DNA from: an uncultured bacterium
GTDB lineage: Bacteria > Pseudomonadota > Alphaproteobacteria > Sphingomonadales > Sphingomonadaceae
NCBI GenBank assembly: GCA_903884945.1
Contig: CAISGR010000080.1
Span: forward strand, 1-37,574
Reading direction: 5' to 3'
Length of the DNA stretch: 37,574 nucleotides
The position numbers and the translations under genes were made by a program. This document shows positions 23,871-31,566 of this stretch, piece by piece (positions within the stretch are counted from its first letter, which is position 1; every line of letters begins with the position of its first letter). A model generated the notes under the pieces. It was not told where the DNA came from and did no database searches. It saw nothing but the letters and a program-made list of their open reading frames with translations.

Positions 23871-26800
23871 GCAACATCTATCTCTCGCGCATCGGCATCC
23901 AGGACTTCCGCACGTTCGGAAAGTTCGAGATCGATGTGCCGCCAACGCCGGGGCTCGTGCTGGTTACCGGCACCAATGGTCTTGGCAAGAGCAGCTTCTT
24001 CGACGCGATCGAATGGGGCCTGACGGGGACGATCCGCAGATTTGCGCCCTATCTCCAGACCGGGCGCAAGAAGCTGTTGGAGCGAGATTATCTGACGCGG
24101 CGCGGTGCCGAACCTGGATCGCACAAGGTCATGCTGACCTTCTCGGAAGGCGAACCCATCGAACGCAGCGGCGACAAGGCGCCGCCGATGGCGTCGGTCA
24201 TCGCAAAGCTCGCGCGGCCGGACCGGCGGGCGATCGACGACCTCAGCACCTATCTCGCGCTCACCCACTTCCTCGGCCAAGCCGCGCAACAGCGCTTCAC
24301 CAGCCGAAAGCCGGAGGAACAATGGCAGGCACTGAAAGGGCCGAGCGGTATCGAGCGGCTCGAGCGGGTGCGCGCCGGGTTGCGCGGGCGCTCGACACTC
24401 GCCGCCTTCACGCGCCGGCTCGACCTCGAACAGGCGGCGGTCGCGACACTCGACCGCGACATCGCTGCCTGGGAGGGTTGGACGGCTAGGCTCGATCGCC
24501 TGCGCCAGGCCGCGCGTGCCACAGGCCACCTCACCAGCGCAGAGCTGACCGAGCGCGTCGATGCGCTCGACGCCGAACTTGCCGCACTCCGCGGCGCGCC
24601 GGTCGCCATCTCGGGGGAGAGCGTGAGTCTCAGGCTGACGGGGCTTGGCGAGCGGATCGGCGAAGCGGTCCGCGATACCCAGGCCTATCTCGCCACGCTC
24701 GATGCGATGGAGGAGGTGCCGGCCGCGTTCACCGCTGTCAGCGCGGATGCGCGCATCGATCACCCGGTTCTGCTTCGGACGCGCCAGGCGCTAAGCGACG
24801 CGCGCGAAGCGGTCGAGGCCGCCGGCCCAGCTGTCGAGGCGGCTACCAGCGCCGTCACTGCGCAAGCCGCCGCCATTGCCATGATCGACCAGAATATCGT
24901 GCTGCTCGACGGCGCGCGCACCGACCTTGCGCGCCGCACGCAACTGGCCGAGCAGATCGCCACAGCCCGGCAGGACGGCAACGACATCGCCGACGTCCTC
25001 TCCGGGTATCGCGAGACGATCGCGCGTGCCGACGCAATCTGCCAGGAGCATGGCGACGCCGTAACCGAAGTCGCCCGGCTGCGCAGTGTCGCGCAGAGCG
25101 CGCGCGGCCTGATAGATGCGTACGCCGGCCTCCGCGAGCTCGAAGCAACCGCCACGCGCGCCGCTGAGACCCATCGAACCGCCGCCGAGGCGGCCGCTAC
25201 CGCGCAGCTGGAACTGACCCCGCTCACTGCGGCAATGACCGACCTTGCGCGCCAGATAGTCGCCGCCGAGCAGGCGCGCGCGGAGGCCGACCGGCATGCA
25301 AGCGCCATAAGCGGGGCGCTGGCCCAGTTGGCAAGTCATATCCATGACGACGAAACCGAATGCCCGGTGTGCCAGTCTGTGTTCGAACCCGGCGCGCTCA
25401 AGGCACTGGCGGAGGTCGCCGCCGCGTCGAGCGACTCGCGGCTGGCAAGCGCTGACGACAAGCTGGAGCAACTGCGCGAAAAAGAATCCGAAACAGCTGC
25501 GCGCGTCGCCGCACTGCGGGCGATCGTCGACGCCGCGATCGAGCCCTGCAGGCAAGCGGCCAGCGCCGACGAAGCGGTCACGGGCGCACGAGCCGCACTG
25601 GCACACGCGCTCGAGGCCACGACGGAGGACGATCTCGCCGCGCTGGCCAGCGCACGCGATCTCCATGCGGCACAAGCACTTGCCGCGGCTGAACTGGCAC
25701 TGGAGCCGCTGGCTGCCGATGCCGCGGCGGCGGCCGAGCAGCGAATGACGATATCGGCGGAACGCGAGGAATTGATCCTGCGCGAAAGCCAGCTGACCGC
25801 ACGCCTCGATACATTCACCGCCGAAGATAAGGCCTGCGCCGAGCGCATCGCCGCGCGCGGGCTGGCGGATGCCTCGCTCGAGGCGCTCGATAAGCGCCTT
25901 TCCGACCAGCGCGCCCAGCTCGAGGCCGCGCGCGCGCAATCGGGCCGCCTGCATGACGCCGCAACCGCGGCTGCCGCTTCGCATGCGGCAATACGCGGGG
26001 TGCTCGACGAGGCCGAACGCGAGCATCTGGCGGCAGAGGCCGCCCGCGCGTCCGCGGAAGCGACAGTGCGCGAAATGACCGCGCGCTGGACCCGCGCCGG
26101 CCTCGAAGGGACGCCAAACCAGCCAGGTCTCGACCGGCGCAAGGTTCAGGCATCCGACGCACTCATCGCGCTCCGGTCGCTCGGCGAACGTGTCGAGACG
26201 CTGGGGCGGGACAATGAGGATGCGCTGCTGCAAGGCGAGGTTGTCGAAGTTCTGGCGGCGATGCGCCAGGCCGGTGGCGAGGCAGCCACCGCCGATCCGG
26301 CTGCCTATCTTTCCGGTCTAAAGACCCGTGCCGCAGCCGCCCGCGCAGCAGCGAAGCTGACGATGTCGGCACGAACAGCGGTCAAACGATACACCGAAGA
26401 ACTGAAGGTTCAATCGGACGATTTCTCGAACCGCGTCCTCGACCCGCTCAATGTCGTCATCGACGATTTCAACGAGGCGATGTTGAGTACGCCCGGAGAG
26501 ACGATTCAGTTCAAAGCCGACACGCGTATCGACGCCACGAGCTTCGGGATGGCGCTTCGCTACCGCGAAAAGCTCGAACATGCGATCGAGACCCCGAAGG
26601 ACCTGCCGCCGCAGGTCGTCCTTAGCGAAGGGCAGCTCGCGGCCAATGGCTTCAGCATCCTGTGCGCGGCGAGCACGGCCTATCCCTGGTCGCGCTGGCG
26701 GGCGTTGCTGCTCGACGATCCGCTGCAGCATAACGACATTATCCATACCGCCGCGTTTGTCGATGTAATGCGCAACATGGTCGAACTGAACGGTTATCAG

Positions 26801-26998
26801 CTGATTATGTCGAGCCACGACCGCGGCGAGAGCGACTTCATTGCGCGCAAGTTTGACGCAGCTGGCCTGCCTTGCTCGACCATCCTGCTGACCGCACCCT
26901 CCGAAAAGGGCGTGGTCTGGGATCGTCCCCAGCAGAACCAGGCAGCCACCCGAGCGCTGCTGAAGGCTGGAGACGAGCTGCGATTGGACAGCGCTTAG
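23867..26998 (+). CDS. Rad50/SMC-like ABC ATPase with CPVC hook
   Basis: A 1043-residue ATPase starting at a GTG inside the preceding stop. Walker A is GTNGLGKSS at 35-43. Two long alanine/glutamate/arginine-rich coiled-coil arms (about 170-495 and 505-860) flank a Rad50-type zinc hook, C499-P-V-C502. The C-terminal head has the signature LSEGQ (919-923), Walker B ALLLDDPLQ with D950-D951, and the switch histidine in MSSHD. The fold is that of Rad50, SbcC and the ATPase of ABC-three-component systems. There is no SbcD/Mre11 gene beside it, so a conflict-system role with its two coupled neighbours is more likely than general repair. It would sense DNA or protein complexes by ATP-driven head engagement. 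The end is followed by a gap, so it is probably the last gene. Confidence 0.88.
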   Translation: MSNIYLSRIGIQDFRTFGKFEIDVPPTPGLVLVTGTNGLGKSSFFDAIEWGLTGTIRRFAPYLQTGRKKLLERDYLTRRGAEPGSHKVMLTFSEGEPIERSGDKAPPMASVIAKLARPDRRAIDDLSTYLALTHFLGQAAQQRFTSRKPEEQWQALKGPSGIERLERVRAGLRGRSTLAAFTRRLDLEQAAVATLDRDIAAWEGWTARLDRLRQAARATGHLTSAELTERVDALDAELAALRGAPVAISGESVSLRLTGLGERIGEAVRDTQAYLATLDAMEEVPAAFTAVSADARIDHPVLLRTRQALSDAREAVEAAGPAVEAATSAVTAQAAAIAMIDQNIVLLDGARTDLARRTQLAEQIATARQDGNDIADVLSGYRETIARADAICQEHGDAVTEVARLRSVAQSARGLIDAYAGLRELEATATRAAETHRTAAEAAATAQLELTPLTAAMTDLARQIVAAEQARAEADRHASAISGALAQLASHIHDDETECPVCQSVFEPGALKALAEVAAASSDSRLASADDKLEQLREKESETAARVAALRAIVDAAIEPCRQAASADEAVTGARAALAHALEATTEDDLAALASARDLHAAQALAAAELALEPLAADAAAAAEQRMTISAEREELILRESQLTARLDTFTAEDKACAERIAARGLADASLEALDKRLSDQRAQLEAARAQSGRLHDAATAAAASHAAIRGVLDEAEREHLAAEAARASAEATVREMTARWTRAGLEGTPNQPGLDRRKVQASDALIALRSLGERVETLGRDNEDALLQGEVVEVLAAMRQAGGEAATADPAAYLSGLKTRAAAARAAAKLTMSARTAVKRYTEELKVQSDDFSNRVLDPLNVVIDDFNEAMLSTPGETIQFKADTRIDATSFGMALRYREKLEHAIETPKDLPPQVVLSEGQLAANGFSILCAASTAYPWSRWRALLLDDPLQHNDIIHTAAFVDVMRNMVELNGYQLIMSSHDRGESDFIARKFDAAGLPCSTILLTAPSEKGVVWDRPQQNQAATRALLKAGDELRLDSA

Positions 26999-27279
26999 TG
27001 CCAGACCGGGCTATCCGTGACAACGTAGCCGCAGTGACTCAGGGCACTCTCAAGCCCCGCCTGATCAAACGGAAATGCACTGGCGCGAAGAGATCGAGGG
27101 CCCCCTCGGTTAGTTGCCCGTAGCCGGATCGCGGCTTAGGCCGCGCACTTCTCCAGCGTCTGAACGGCGACGGTCCTAGCACCCATAAAACGCCGCCGAC
27201 CTGGAAAGGCAATGTCCGAATGCACCGTCGCGGCGCATTCGCTGCAATTCACCGCACACAACGCGCGATGGACACAGGA

Positions 27280-27296
27280 ACAACCATAATGGTTGT
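27280..27296. promoter_or_regulatory. Perfect dyad, candidate operator 1
   Basis: ACAACCAT and ATGGTTGT form an 8-base perfect inverted repeat around a single A. It lies about 130 bases upstream of the small frame and 220 bases upstream of the Dyp peroxidase ATG. The size and shape fit a dimeric repressor site. The regulator is unknown. Confidence 0.45.
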
Positions 27297-27316
27297 AATT
27301 ATTGCCTATGAACTTC

Positions 27317-27334
27317 TCTCAAATTCTTTTGAGA
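27317..27334. promoter_or_regulatory. Perfect dyad, candidate operator 2
   Basis: TCTCAAA and TTTGAGA form a 7-base perfect inverted repeat around TTCT. It differs in sequence from the first dyad, so two regulators or a hairpin are possible. It lies 15 bases before a TTGACA box, within the AT-rich leader of the peroxidase gene. Confidence 0.45.
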
Positions 27335-27348
27335 TCCCGCCATTAGAG

Positions 27349-27377
27349 TTGACAGAGTTGAAGACGCCACCGCAACT
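27349..27377 (+). promoter_or_regulatory. Possible sigma-70-type promoter for the peroxidase operon
   Basis: TTGACA at 27349-27354 is a perfect -35 consensus. With 17-base spacing the -10 position would read GCAACT, which is poor, so activation or a different -10 spacing would be needed. It lies 60 bases before the ribosome site of the small frame. Confidence 0.3.
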
Positions 27378-27413
27378 GCGCGCGATCGATACGATATCTT
27401 GGGGGAGATTCGC

Positions 27414-27524
27414 ATGTTCACCTATGAACCGCCCGGCAAGCTCGACGACCTGAAGGGACGACGCATCGGCGAACCCCTATTGCTTTTGCAAACAACGCGA
27501 CACCGTTTGACTCGCAATGGCTGA
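27414..27524 (+). CDS. Small leader-like frame overlapping the Dyp gene start
   Basis: A 36-residue frame with a good ribosome site (GGGGGAG, 6 bases before the ATG). It begins MFTYEPPGKLDDLKGRRIG and its stop at 27522-27524 lies just inside the peroxidase gene, whose ATG is at 27517. The first 20 residues look like genuine protein, while the rest (LLLLQTTRHRLTRNG) is less so. It may be a real small protein coupled to the peroxidase, or the start of a longer gene truncated by deletion. I do not recognise it. Confidence 0.4.
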   Translation: MFTYEPPGKLDDLKGRRIGEPLLLLQTTRHRLTRNG

Positions 27525-29058
27525 GCCAAGGCTCGACGCGGAAGACATTCAAGGCAACATTCTTCCGGGTTTTCGCCGACGCCATCAGTTGCTTGTCTAT
27601 TACCGCGCGGGCTCGGAGAGCGTGCTTCGCTCAGCGCTGGCGGCGCTCGCGCCGCGCGTTACCCCGATGACGCCGGTGATACGGCACCGCGACGCGCGCA
27701 AGACAGCGCTGAGCGAAGGCGCGCCCGAGCCCGAGCTCTCCGACCTCTGGGTCAATCTGGCGCTCGGCGCGGCAGCGCTGGACCAGCTCGGTGAAAGTGG
27801 CGTGCAGGCGCTGGACACCGCGTTCAAGGTGGGGATGCGTCCTGCCCGGACCGGCGACCCCTGGAAGCCGACCGACGCCGCGAACGCCCACAATCCGTGG
27901 ACCCCGGCGAACTGGTACGTGGGCAAACCGTGCACGCCGCTGGACCTGCTGCTGATCCTCGCGTTCGACGACTGGACGCAGGCCGGGGGAGATATACTGC
28001 TCGCGGCGCTCGCCGCCACGGGTCTCGAGGAAATCAACCGCGACGCGGGTGAACGATTGCCGGGCGACACCGAGCATTTTGGCTTCGCTCACGGGATTTC
28101 GCAGATCGGTGTTCGAGGCGAGGTCGAGATCGACGGCAAGATTCGCCCGATCACGACGCGATATGGTGTGCCTCCGCGCAATGGCATCGAATATGGCCGC
28201 CCGGGCCAGCCGCTGGCGTGGCCAGGACAGTTCCTGGTAGGCACCGCGACCGATGCGAATAATGTCGACCCTTCACCCAAACGGTATCGCAACGGGACCT
28301 TCCTCGTGTTTCGCCGCCTGTCCCAAGACGTCGCGGCCTTCGAAGAGGACACCGAGGCTATGGCTGAGCAACTCGATCTGCGGGCCACCGAGCTTCGCGC
28401 CGCCATCGTCGGGCGCTGGCCGTCGGGCGCGGCGTTGATGCGCCACGCCAGCGAACCAGCGACGGCGGACGGCCCGCTGGCCGTCAATTACTTCCTGTTC
28501 GGAACGCAATGCCCCGATCTGGAACTCGCGCAAGGCGCCGTCATCGGCGCCGACGGCGATCCCTCGCCGATGCGCGGACTCTCCTGTCCAGCGTTTGCGC
28601 ATATTCGCAAGGTCAATCCACGCGACCTGCCGACCGACCTCGGTAATGCCCAGATGACGCAAGGCTTCCAGATGCTGCGGCGTGGCGTACCGTTCGGTCC
28701 GGCTTTTGATCGAACGAACCCCGCCAACCCGGTGAATGCCGTATCACGTGGACTATTGTTCCTCGCATATCAGCGCCGTCCGGAGCTCCAGTTCGAAACG
28801 CTTAACACCTCATGGATGAACACCAACGACGGCCCGGGCCCTGGTGGGTTCGATCTGCTCGTGGGTCAAAAGGTGTCACTCGTGACGGGCGCCTACCAAA
28901 CGAGGGACGCGCAGCTATATGACGCGCCCGCTCCGGCGCCAGGCCGAGGCCTGACAGTTGATCGCGCCTGGGTGAAACCATCCGGTGGGGCCTATCTGTT
29001 CGCGCCGTCGCTTGGCCACATCGCCGCGATGGCGGTCGAGCCGGCGCGGCAGACCTAG
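27517..29058 (+). CDS. Dyp-type peroxidase with altered GXXDG motif
   Basis: A 513-residue haem peroxidase of the larger (type C/D) Dyp class. It opens with DAEDIQGNILPGF, typical of the family. The proximal haem-ligand histidine is H362 in FAHIRKVNPR, followed by MLRRGVPFG and GLLFLAYQRRPELQFE, with NTSWMN near the end. The catalytic GXXDG motif, normally GFRDG, reads GFAHG here: residue 192 is histidine rather than the aspartate that assists peroxide cleavage. The distal arginine region is otherwise not obviously changed. Lack of a signal peptide suggests a cytoplasmic enzyme or an encapsulin cargo, but no encapsulin gene is visible. It is preceded by two dyads and a small overlapping frame. 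Oxidation of a dye-like or phenolic substrate is the family reaction; activity may be reduced here. Confidence 0.9.
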   Translation: MAEPRLDAEDIQGNILPGFRRRHQLLVYYRAGSESVLRSALAALAPRVTPMTPVIRHRDARKTALSEGAPEPELSDLWVNLALGAAALDQLGESGVQALDTAFKVGMRPARTGDPWKPTDAANAHNPWTPANWYVGKPCTPLDLLLILAFDDWTQAGGDILLAALAATGLEEINRDAGERLPGDTEHFGFAHGISQIGVRGEVEIDGKIRPITTRYGVPPRNGIEYGRPGQPLAWPGQFLVGTATDANNVDPSPKRYRNGTFLVFRRLSQDVAAFEEDTEAMAEQLDLRATELRAAIVGRWPSGAALMRHASEPATADGPLAVNYFLFGTQCPDLELAQGAVIGADGDPSPMRGLSCPAFAHIRKVNPRDLPTDLGNAQMTQGFQMLRRGVPFGPAFDRTNPANPVNAVSRGLLFLAYQRRPELQFETLNTSWMNTNDGPGPGGFDLLVGQKVSLVTGAYQTRDAQLYDAPAPAPGRGLTVDRAWVKPSGGAYLFAPSLGHIAAMAVEPARQT

Positions 29059-29098
29059 ACGGATCCACGGGCCAGCCGGGTCAAGCTAAAGGTTACTC

Positions 29099-29190
29099 GG
29101 TGCCAACTTTGCAGAGGTTTCGACCGACAAATTGCTGCAGATACTCGCCACGCTCGGCGTTCACATCTCTAAAACAACGCGGCACGCTGT
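29099..29190 (+). pseudogene. C-terminal fragment of an XRE/HigA-type antitoxin
   Basis: The frame reads GANFAEVSTDKLLQILATLG then VHISKTTRH. This matches the end of HigA-like XRE regulators (the pattern G-N-F-x(3)-S-x(2)-R/K-L-L-x-I-L-x(2)-L-G followed by a short strand). The helix-turn-helix part that should precede it is absent, and no toxin gene adjoins. It is gene debris downstream of the peroxidase gene. Confidence 0.5.
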
Positions 29191-29237
29191 TCGTGCGCGA
29201 CCTAGTCATCGGCGGACGCCTTCACGCGCCGGACAGG

Positions 29238-29480
29238 CTGCGGCGCTGTCTTATCGTCGCCGAGGCATTCGCCTATCCATCAGGCGAGCCCGGCCAGAGC
29301 ACACGCAGCTGGTTCGGTCACCTCGATCGTCCGCTCGCAGCCCGGGCGGGATTCTGCATAGACGATGGCAACGGATGCGCCGTTGCTCAACCGCGCCAAC
29401 AACCTGGTCGGGCCGATCAGCAATCACAGGCCGCACCTGTTGGCGCCGCGGGATCAAGCGAACTGGCTCTGTGGCGCGGG
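29238..29480 (+). pseudogene. SOS response-associated peptidase (SRAP/YedK) fragment, frameshifted
   Basis: From 29238 the frame gives LRRCLIVAEAFAYPSGE and TRSWFGHLDRPLAARAGF, matching the middle of SRAP proteins (RRCLIPAEGFYEW...TRSWFSLLDRPLFAWAG). A shift near 29365 leads to a second frame with RANNLVGPISNHRPHLLAPR and ANWL, matching the C-terminal part (DAN..V.PIHDRMPVIL.P.D...WL). The catalytic N-terminal cysteine and the first 80 or so residues are missing, and the histidine of PIHDRMP has been replaced (PISNHRP). The gene is certainly non-functional. SRAP proteins bind abasic sites in single-stranded DNA. Confidence 0.7.
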
Positions 29481-29830
29481 GGTGCTTTCGCCCTCACCGT
29501 CAGAACCGGGCTCCGAATACTATCATGAGAATTTCGGCGAGCGTTGGTCCACCGGGGGCCGTCCCTGACGAACGCCGGTTCAGGCTCGCGGCTTCCGCCT
29601 GACGGCTTATCCCTGACGGGGAGCGAATTGAGCTGCCTTCCGCACTGCCAATCGGCGCGGGGAAGCCGTCGCCTCCGACCGGCGGCTACAACCTCGATTT
29701 CACGCAGATTCGACACCGCCAAACAGCCCGCGACGGCCCAAGTTGGGCTTGTGCCCGATTTGTTACCCGATTCCAGTTTTGCCACTTTTGAGGAGACTCT
29801 TGACGTCGCACATTGAGAGAGGCAGGCTCA
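29481..29830. other. Gene-free stretch before the tRNA
   Basis: No gene or RNA is recognised in these 350 bases. The frames are short and switch frequently. This is the side facing the tRNA 3' end, where an integrase gene would be expected if an integrative element had recently entered, but none is present in the window. Confidence 0.5.
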
Positions 29831-29852
29831 AATAACCCACGGAAAACCGTGG
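29831..29852 (-). terminator. Rho-independent terminator of tRNA-Arg
   Basis: On the minus strand CCACGG, TTTT and CCGTGG form a perfect 6-base hairpin, followed by GTTATTT. It lies about 30 bases beyond the tRNA 3' end and fits termination of that transcript. The T-run is short, so strength is moderate. Confidence 0.6.
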
Positions 29853-29882
29853 ATTATCTGGTCTCAAGCTTTGATTTTGGAA

Positions 29883-29959
29883 TGGTGCCCCCGGCGAGAT
29901 TCGAACACGCGGCCTACGGTTTAGGAAACCGTCGCTCTATCCGGCTGAGCTACGGGGGC
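29883..29959 (-). tRNA. tRNA-Arg(CCT)
   Basis: The minus strand folds as a tRNA of 77 bases including the encoded CCA. Acceptor arms GCCCCCG and CGGGGGC pair over 7 bases; the D-arm is GCTC...GAGC; the anticodon arm is ACGGT, TTCCTAA, ACCGT with anticodon CCT, which reads AGG arginine codons; the T-arm is GCGTG, TTCGAAT, CTCGC with one mismatch. The 3' end faces the accessory region on the left. tRNA-Arg genes of this type are common integration sites for genomic islands. Confidence 0.95.
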
Positions 29960-30016
29960 GCGCGGCGGTTGGTAGAGGCTGCCTCCCCGCCGGTCAATCG
30001 GGTGCAATCACCACGA

Positions 30017-30460
30017 TCAATTGATTGCCTCTGGCGGTACGATCGGGAACGGCAGGGGCGCTATCGGCACGCCCTCCTCCGCCAGCGCCTTGGCCTCTCC
30101 GATCGTGGCCTGACCATGGATTGGCGCTGCATCCGCATCCCCGACATGCATGGCACGGGCTCGATCTGCAAAGGCCCGTCCCACCCATTCCGACTTCTCG
30201 AGCGCCTTCGCCTGCGCCTCGGCCAGGGCGCGCATCGCTGCCTTCATCGCATCGGGCGTCGGCACATCGGTAGCGGGCGACACCTGCCGGTTGGCCTTGG
30301 CGGGGATATTCGGCGCCATCACTGCCTTCGCGATGTCGGTCTCACCACAGAACGGGCAAAGGAGCAGGCCCTGCGCGCGCTGTTCCTCGAAAGCCCCACT
30401 GGAGCCGAACCACGCTTCGAACACATGGGCGTTCGGACAGCGCAGATCGAATACGATCAC
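30017..30460 (-). CDS. DUF1178 family protein
   Basis: A 147-residue protein of the DUF1178 family, widespread in alphaproteobacteria. It starts with a GTG that overlaps the upstream amidase stop (GTGA). The typical start is VIVFDLRCPNAHVFEAWFGSS, and CPFCG follows after about 20 residues, giving a likely zinc or metal-binding rubredoxin-like ribbon with the earlier cysteine. The linker and helical tail contain KSEWVGRAFADRARAMHVGD and end with PLPFPIVPPEAIN. Function is unknown. It is the last gene of an operon with comF, grxC and a nitrilase-type amidase. Confidence 0.9.
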   Translation of the reverse strand: MIVFDLRCPNAHVFEAWFGSSGAFEEQRAQGLLLCPFCGETDIAKAVMAPNIPAKANRQVSPATDVPTPDAMKAAMRALAEAQAKALEKSEWVGRAFADRARAMHVGDADAAPIHGQATIGEAKALAEEGVPIAPLPFPIVPPEAIN

Positions 30461-31281
30461 CGTGCCACCTCCACCACAGGGATCGGCCGGCGATGCTGCA
30501 ACACTGGGATACGCGCACGAACGTCCGCAGTGCGCGCAGGATCGATCTCGACAAAACCGATGCCAGGCTTCTCCTCCATGTCGAGCAGCACCTCGCCCCA
30601 CGGATCGATCACCAGCGAATGACCATAGGTCGCGCGCCCATCCTCGTGCACGCCGGTTTGGGCGGCCGCGACGACAAAGGCGGCGGCCTCGATCGCGCGC
30701 GCCCGCAACAAGACGTGCCAATGCGCCGCGCCGGTCGGTCGGGTAAATGCCGCCGGCACCGCCAATATGGTCGCGCCCGCGTCGCTCAGCGCGCGAAACA
30801 GGTCCGGGAAGCGCATGTCGTAACAGATCGCCAGTCCGAGCCGCCCGACGGGTGTGTCGACCACGACCGCACTGGCACCGGGCCGATAGGAGGCAGACTC
30901 ACGCCAGCTCTCTCCTGTCGGCAGATCCACGTCGAACAGATGGAACTTGTCATAGCGGGCTCGGATGACACCTTCGTCATCGATCACGAATGCCCGGTTG
31001 GCGAGCTTCCCGCCCTCCTCGCGCACGGCGAGGGATCCGATATGCACCCAGATGCGGTGCTCCGCCGCTGCACGACGCACCGCCGCGAGCACCGGATCGT
31101 CTGCCTCGGCATGGAGCGATCCGGCAGCTCGGGCTCGATTGCTGTCGAGCAGGCCGGACATCTCGGGCGTGAAGAGCATGGCTGCGCCTCCCGCCGCCGC
31201 CACGGCGACCGCATCGATGATGGAGTGCGCATTGACGGCGGGGTCGACCCCGCTCGTCATCTGGAGCAGCGCAACCTTCAT
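30457..31281 (-). CDS. Nitrilase-superfamily amidohydrolase (Nit1/omega-amidase type)
   Basis: A 274-residue carbon-nitrogen hydrolase. The catalytic triad is E40 in FTPEMSG, K112 in RYDKFHLFDVD and C153 in AICYDMRFPDL. The KFHLFDVD and YDMRFP signatures place it in the Nit1-like branch, whose members hydrolyse deaminated glutathione or act as omega-amidases. The position directly next to a glutaredoxin gene, with a 4-base ATGA overlap, supports a role in glutathione housekeeping. The cytoplasmic enzyme would release ammonia from its amide substrate. Start and stop are both fixed by overlaps with neighbours. Confidence 0.92.
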   Translation of the reverse strand: MKVALLQMTSGVDPAVNAHSIIDAVAVAAAGGAAMLFTPEMSGLLDSNRARAAGSLHAEADDPVLAAVRRAAAEHRIWVHIGSLAVREEGGKLANRAFVIDDEGVIRARYDKFHLFDVDLPTGESWRESASYRPGASAVVVDTPVGRLGLAICYDMRFPDLFRALSDAGATILAVPAAFTRPTGAAHWHVLLRARAIEAAAFVVAAAQTGVHEDGRATYGHSLVIDPWGEVLLDMEEKPGIGFVEIDPARTADVRARIPVLQHRRPIPVVEVAR

Positions 31282-31535
31282 GCCGCCAGTAAGGCGTCGA
31301 GTTTACCCTCGCGTTCGAGCGCTGCCAGTTCGTCCGAGCCGCCGACATGCTGCCCGTCGATGAAAATCTGCGGCACGGTGCTGCGTCCGTTCGCCCGATC
31401 AAGCATCTCAGCCCGCTTGGGGCCGCCCATCGTAATGTCGAATTCCTCGACCGCGACGCCCTTGCTATCGAGCAGCCGCATCGCCCGGGAACAATAGGGG
31501 CAGAAGGCCTTGGTGTAGATTTCGATCTTTGCCAT
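31278..31535 (-). CDS. grxC: Glutaredoxin 3
   Basis: An 85-residue glutaredoxin with the CPYC dithiol motif in AFCPYCSRAMRLL, the cis-proline segment STVPQIFIDG and the glutathione-binding GGSDEL motif. It reduces disulfides and mixed disulfides with glutathione in the cytoplasm. Length and motifs are those of class I GrxC. It overlaps the following amidase gene by four bases and lies 31 bases behind comF on the same strand. Confidence 0.97.
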   Translation of the reverse strand: MAKIEIYTKAFCPYCSRAMRLLDSKGVAVEEFDITMGGPKRAEMLDRANGRSTVPQIFIDGQHVGGSDELAALEREGKLDALLAA

Positions 31536-31566
31536 GCCGCAGAAATGTGGGCGCCCTGGCCGCTTG

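Larger units (their letters stand above)
26999..27413. other. Intergenic region before the peroxidase operon
   Basis: No gene is supported in this 415-base stretch. The first 230 bases show no motif I recognise, including no clear terminator for module B. From about 27280 the base composition becomes AT-rich compared with the rest of the window, as expected of a promoter region, and two perfect dyads and a TTGACA box occur (listed separately). Confidence 0.5.

Noticed and set aside
24791..26233. Minus-strand frame of 480 codons
   Set aside because: It is antisense to the coiled-coil arms of the Rad50-like ATPase, whose motifs are unmistakable on the plus strand.
29132..29602. 156-codon frame that could be called a hypothetical protein
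   Set aside because: Only its beginning matches a family (HigA-type antitoxin end); the rest is antisense or out of frame with the SRAP fragment.
29481..29882. Integrase gene or att duplication next to tRNA-Arg
   Set aside because: No recombinase-like frame and no second copy of the tRNA 3' end were found in the window, so the island idea rests on position only.
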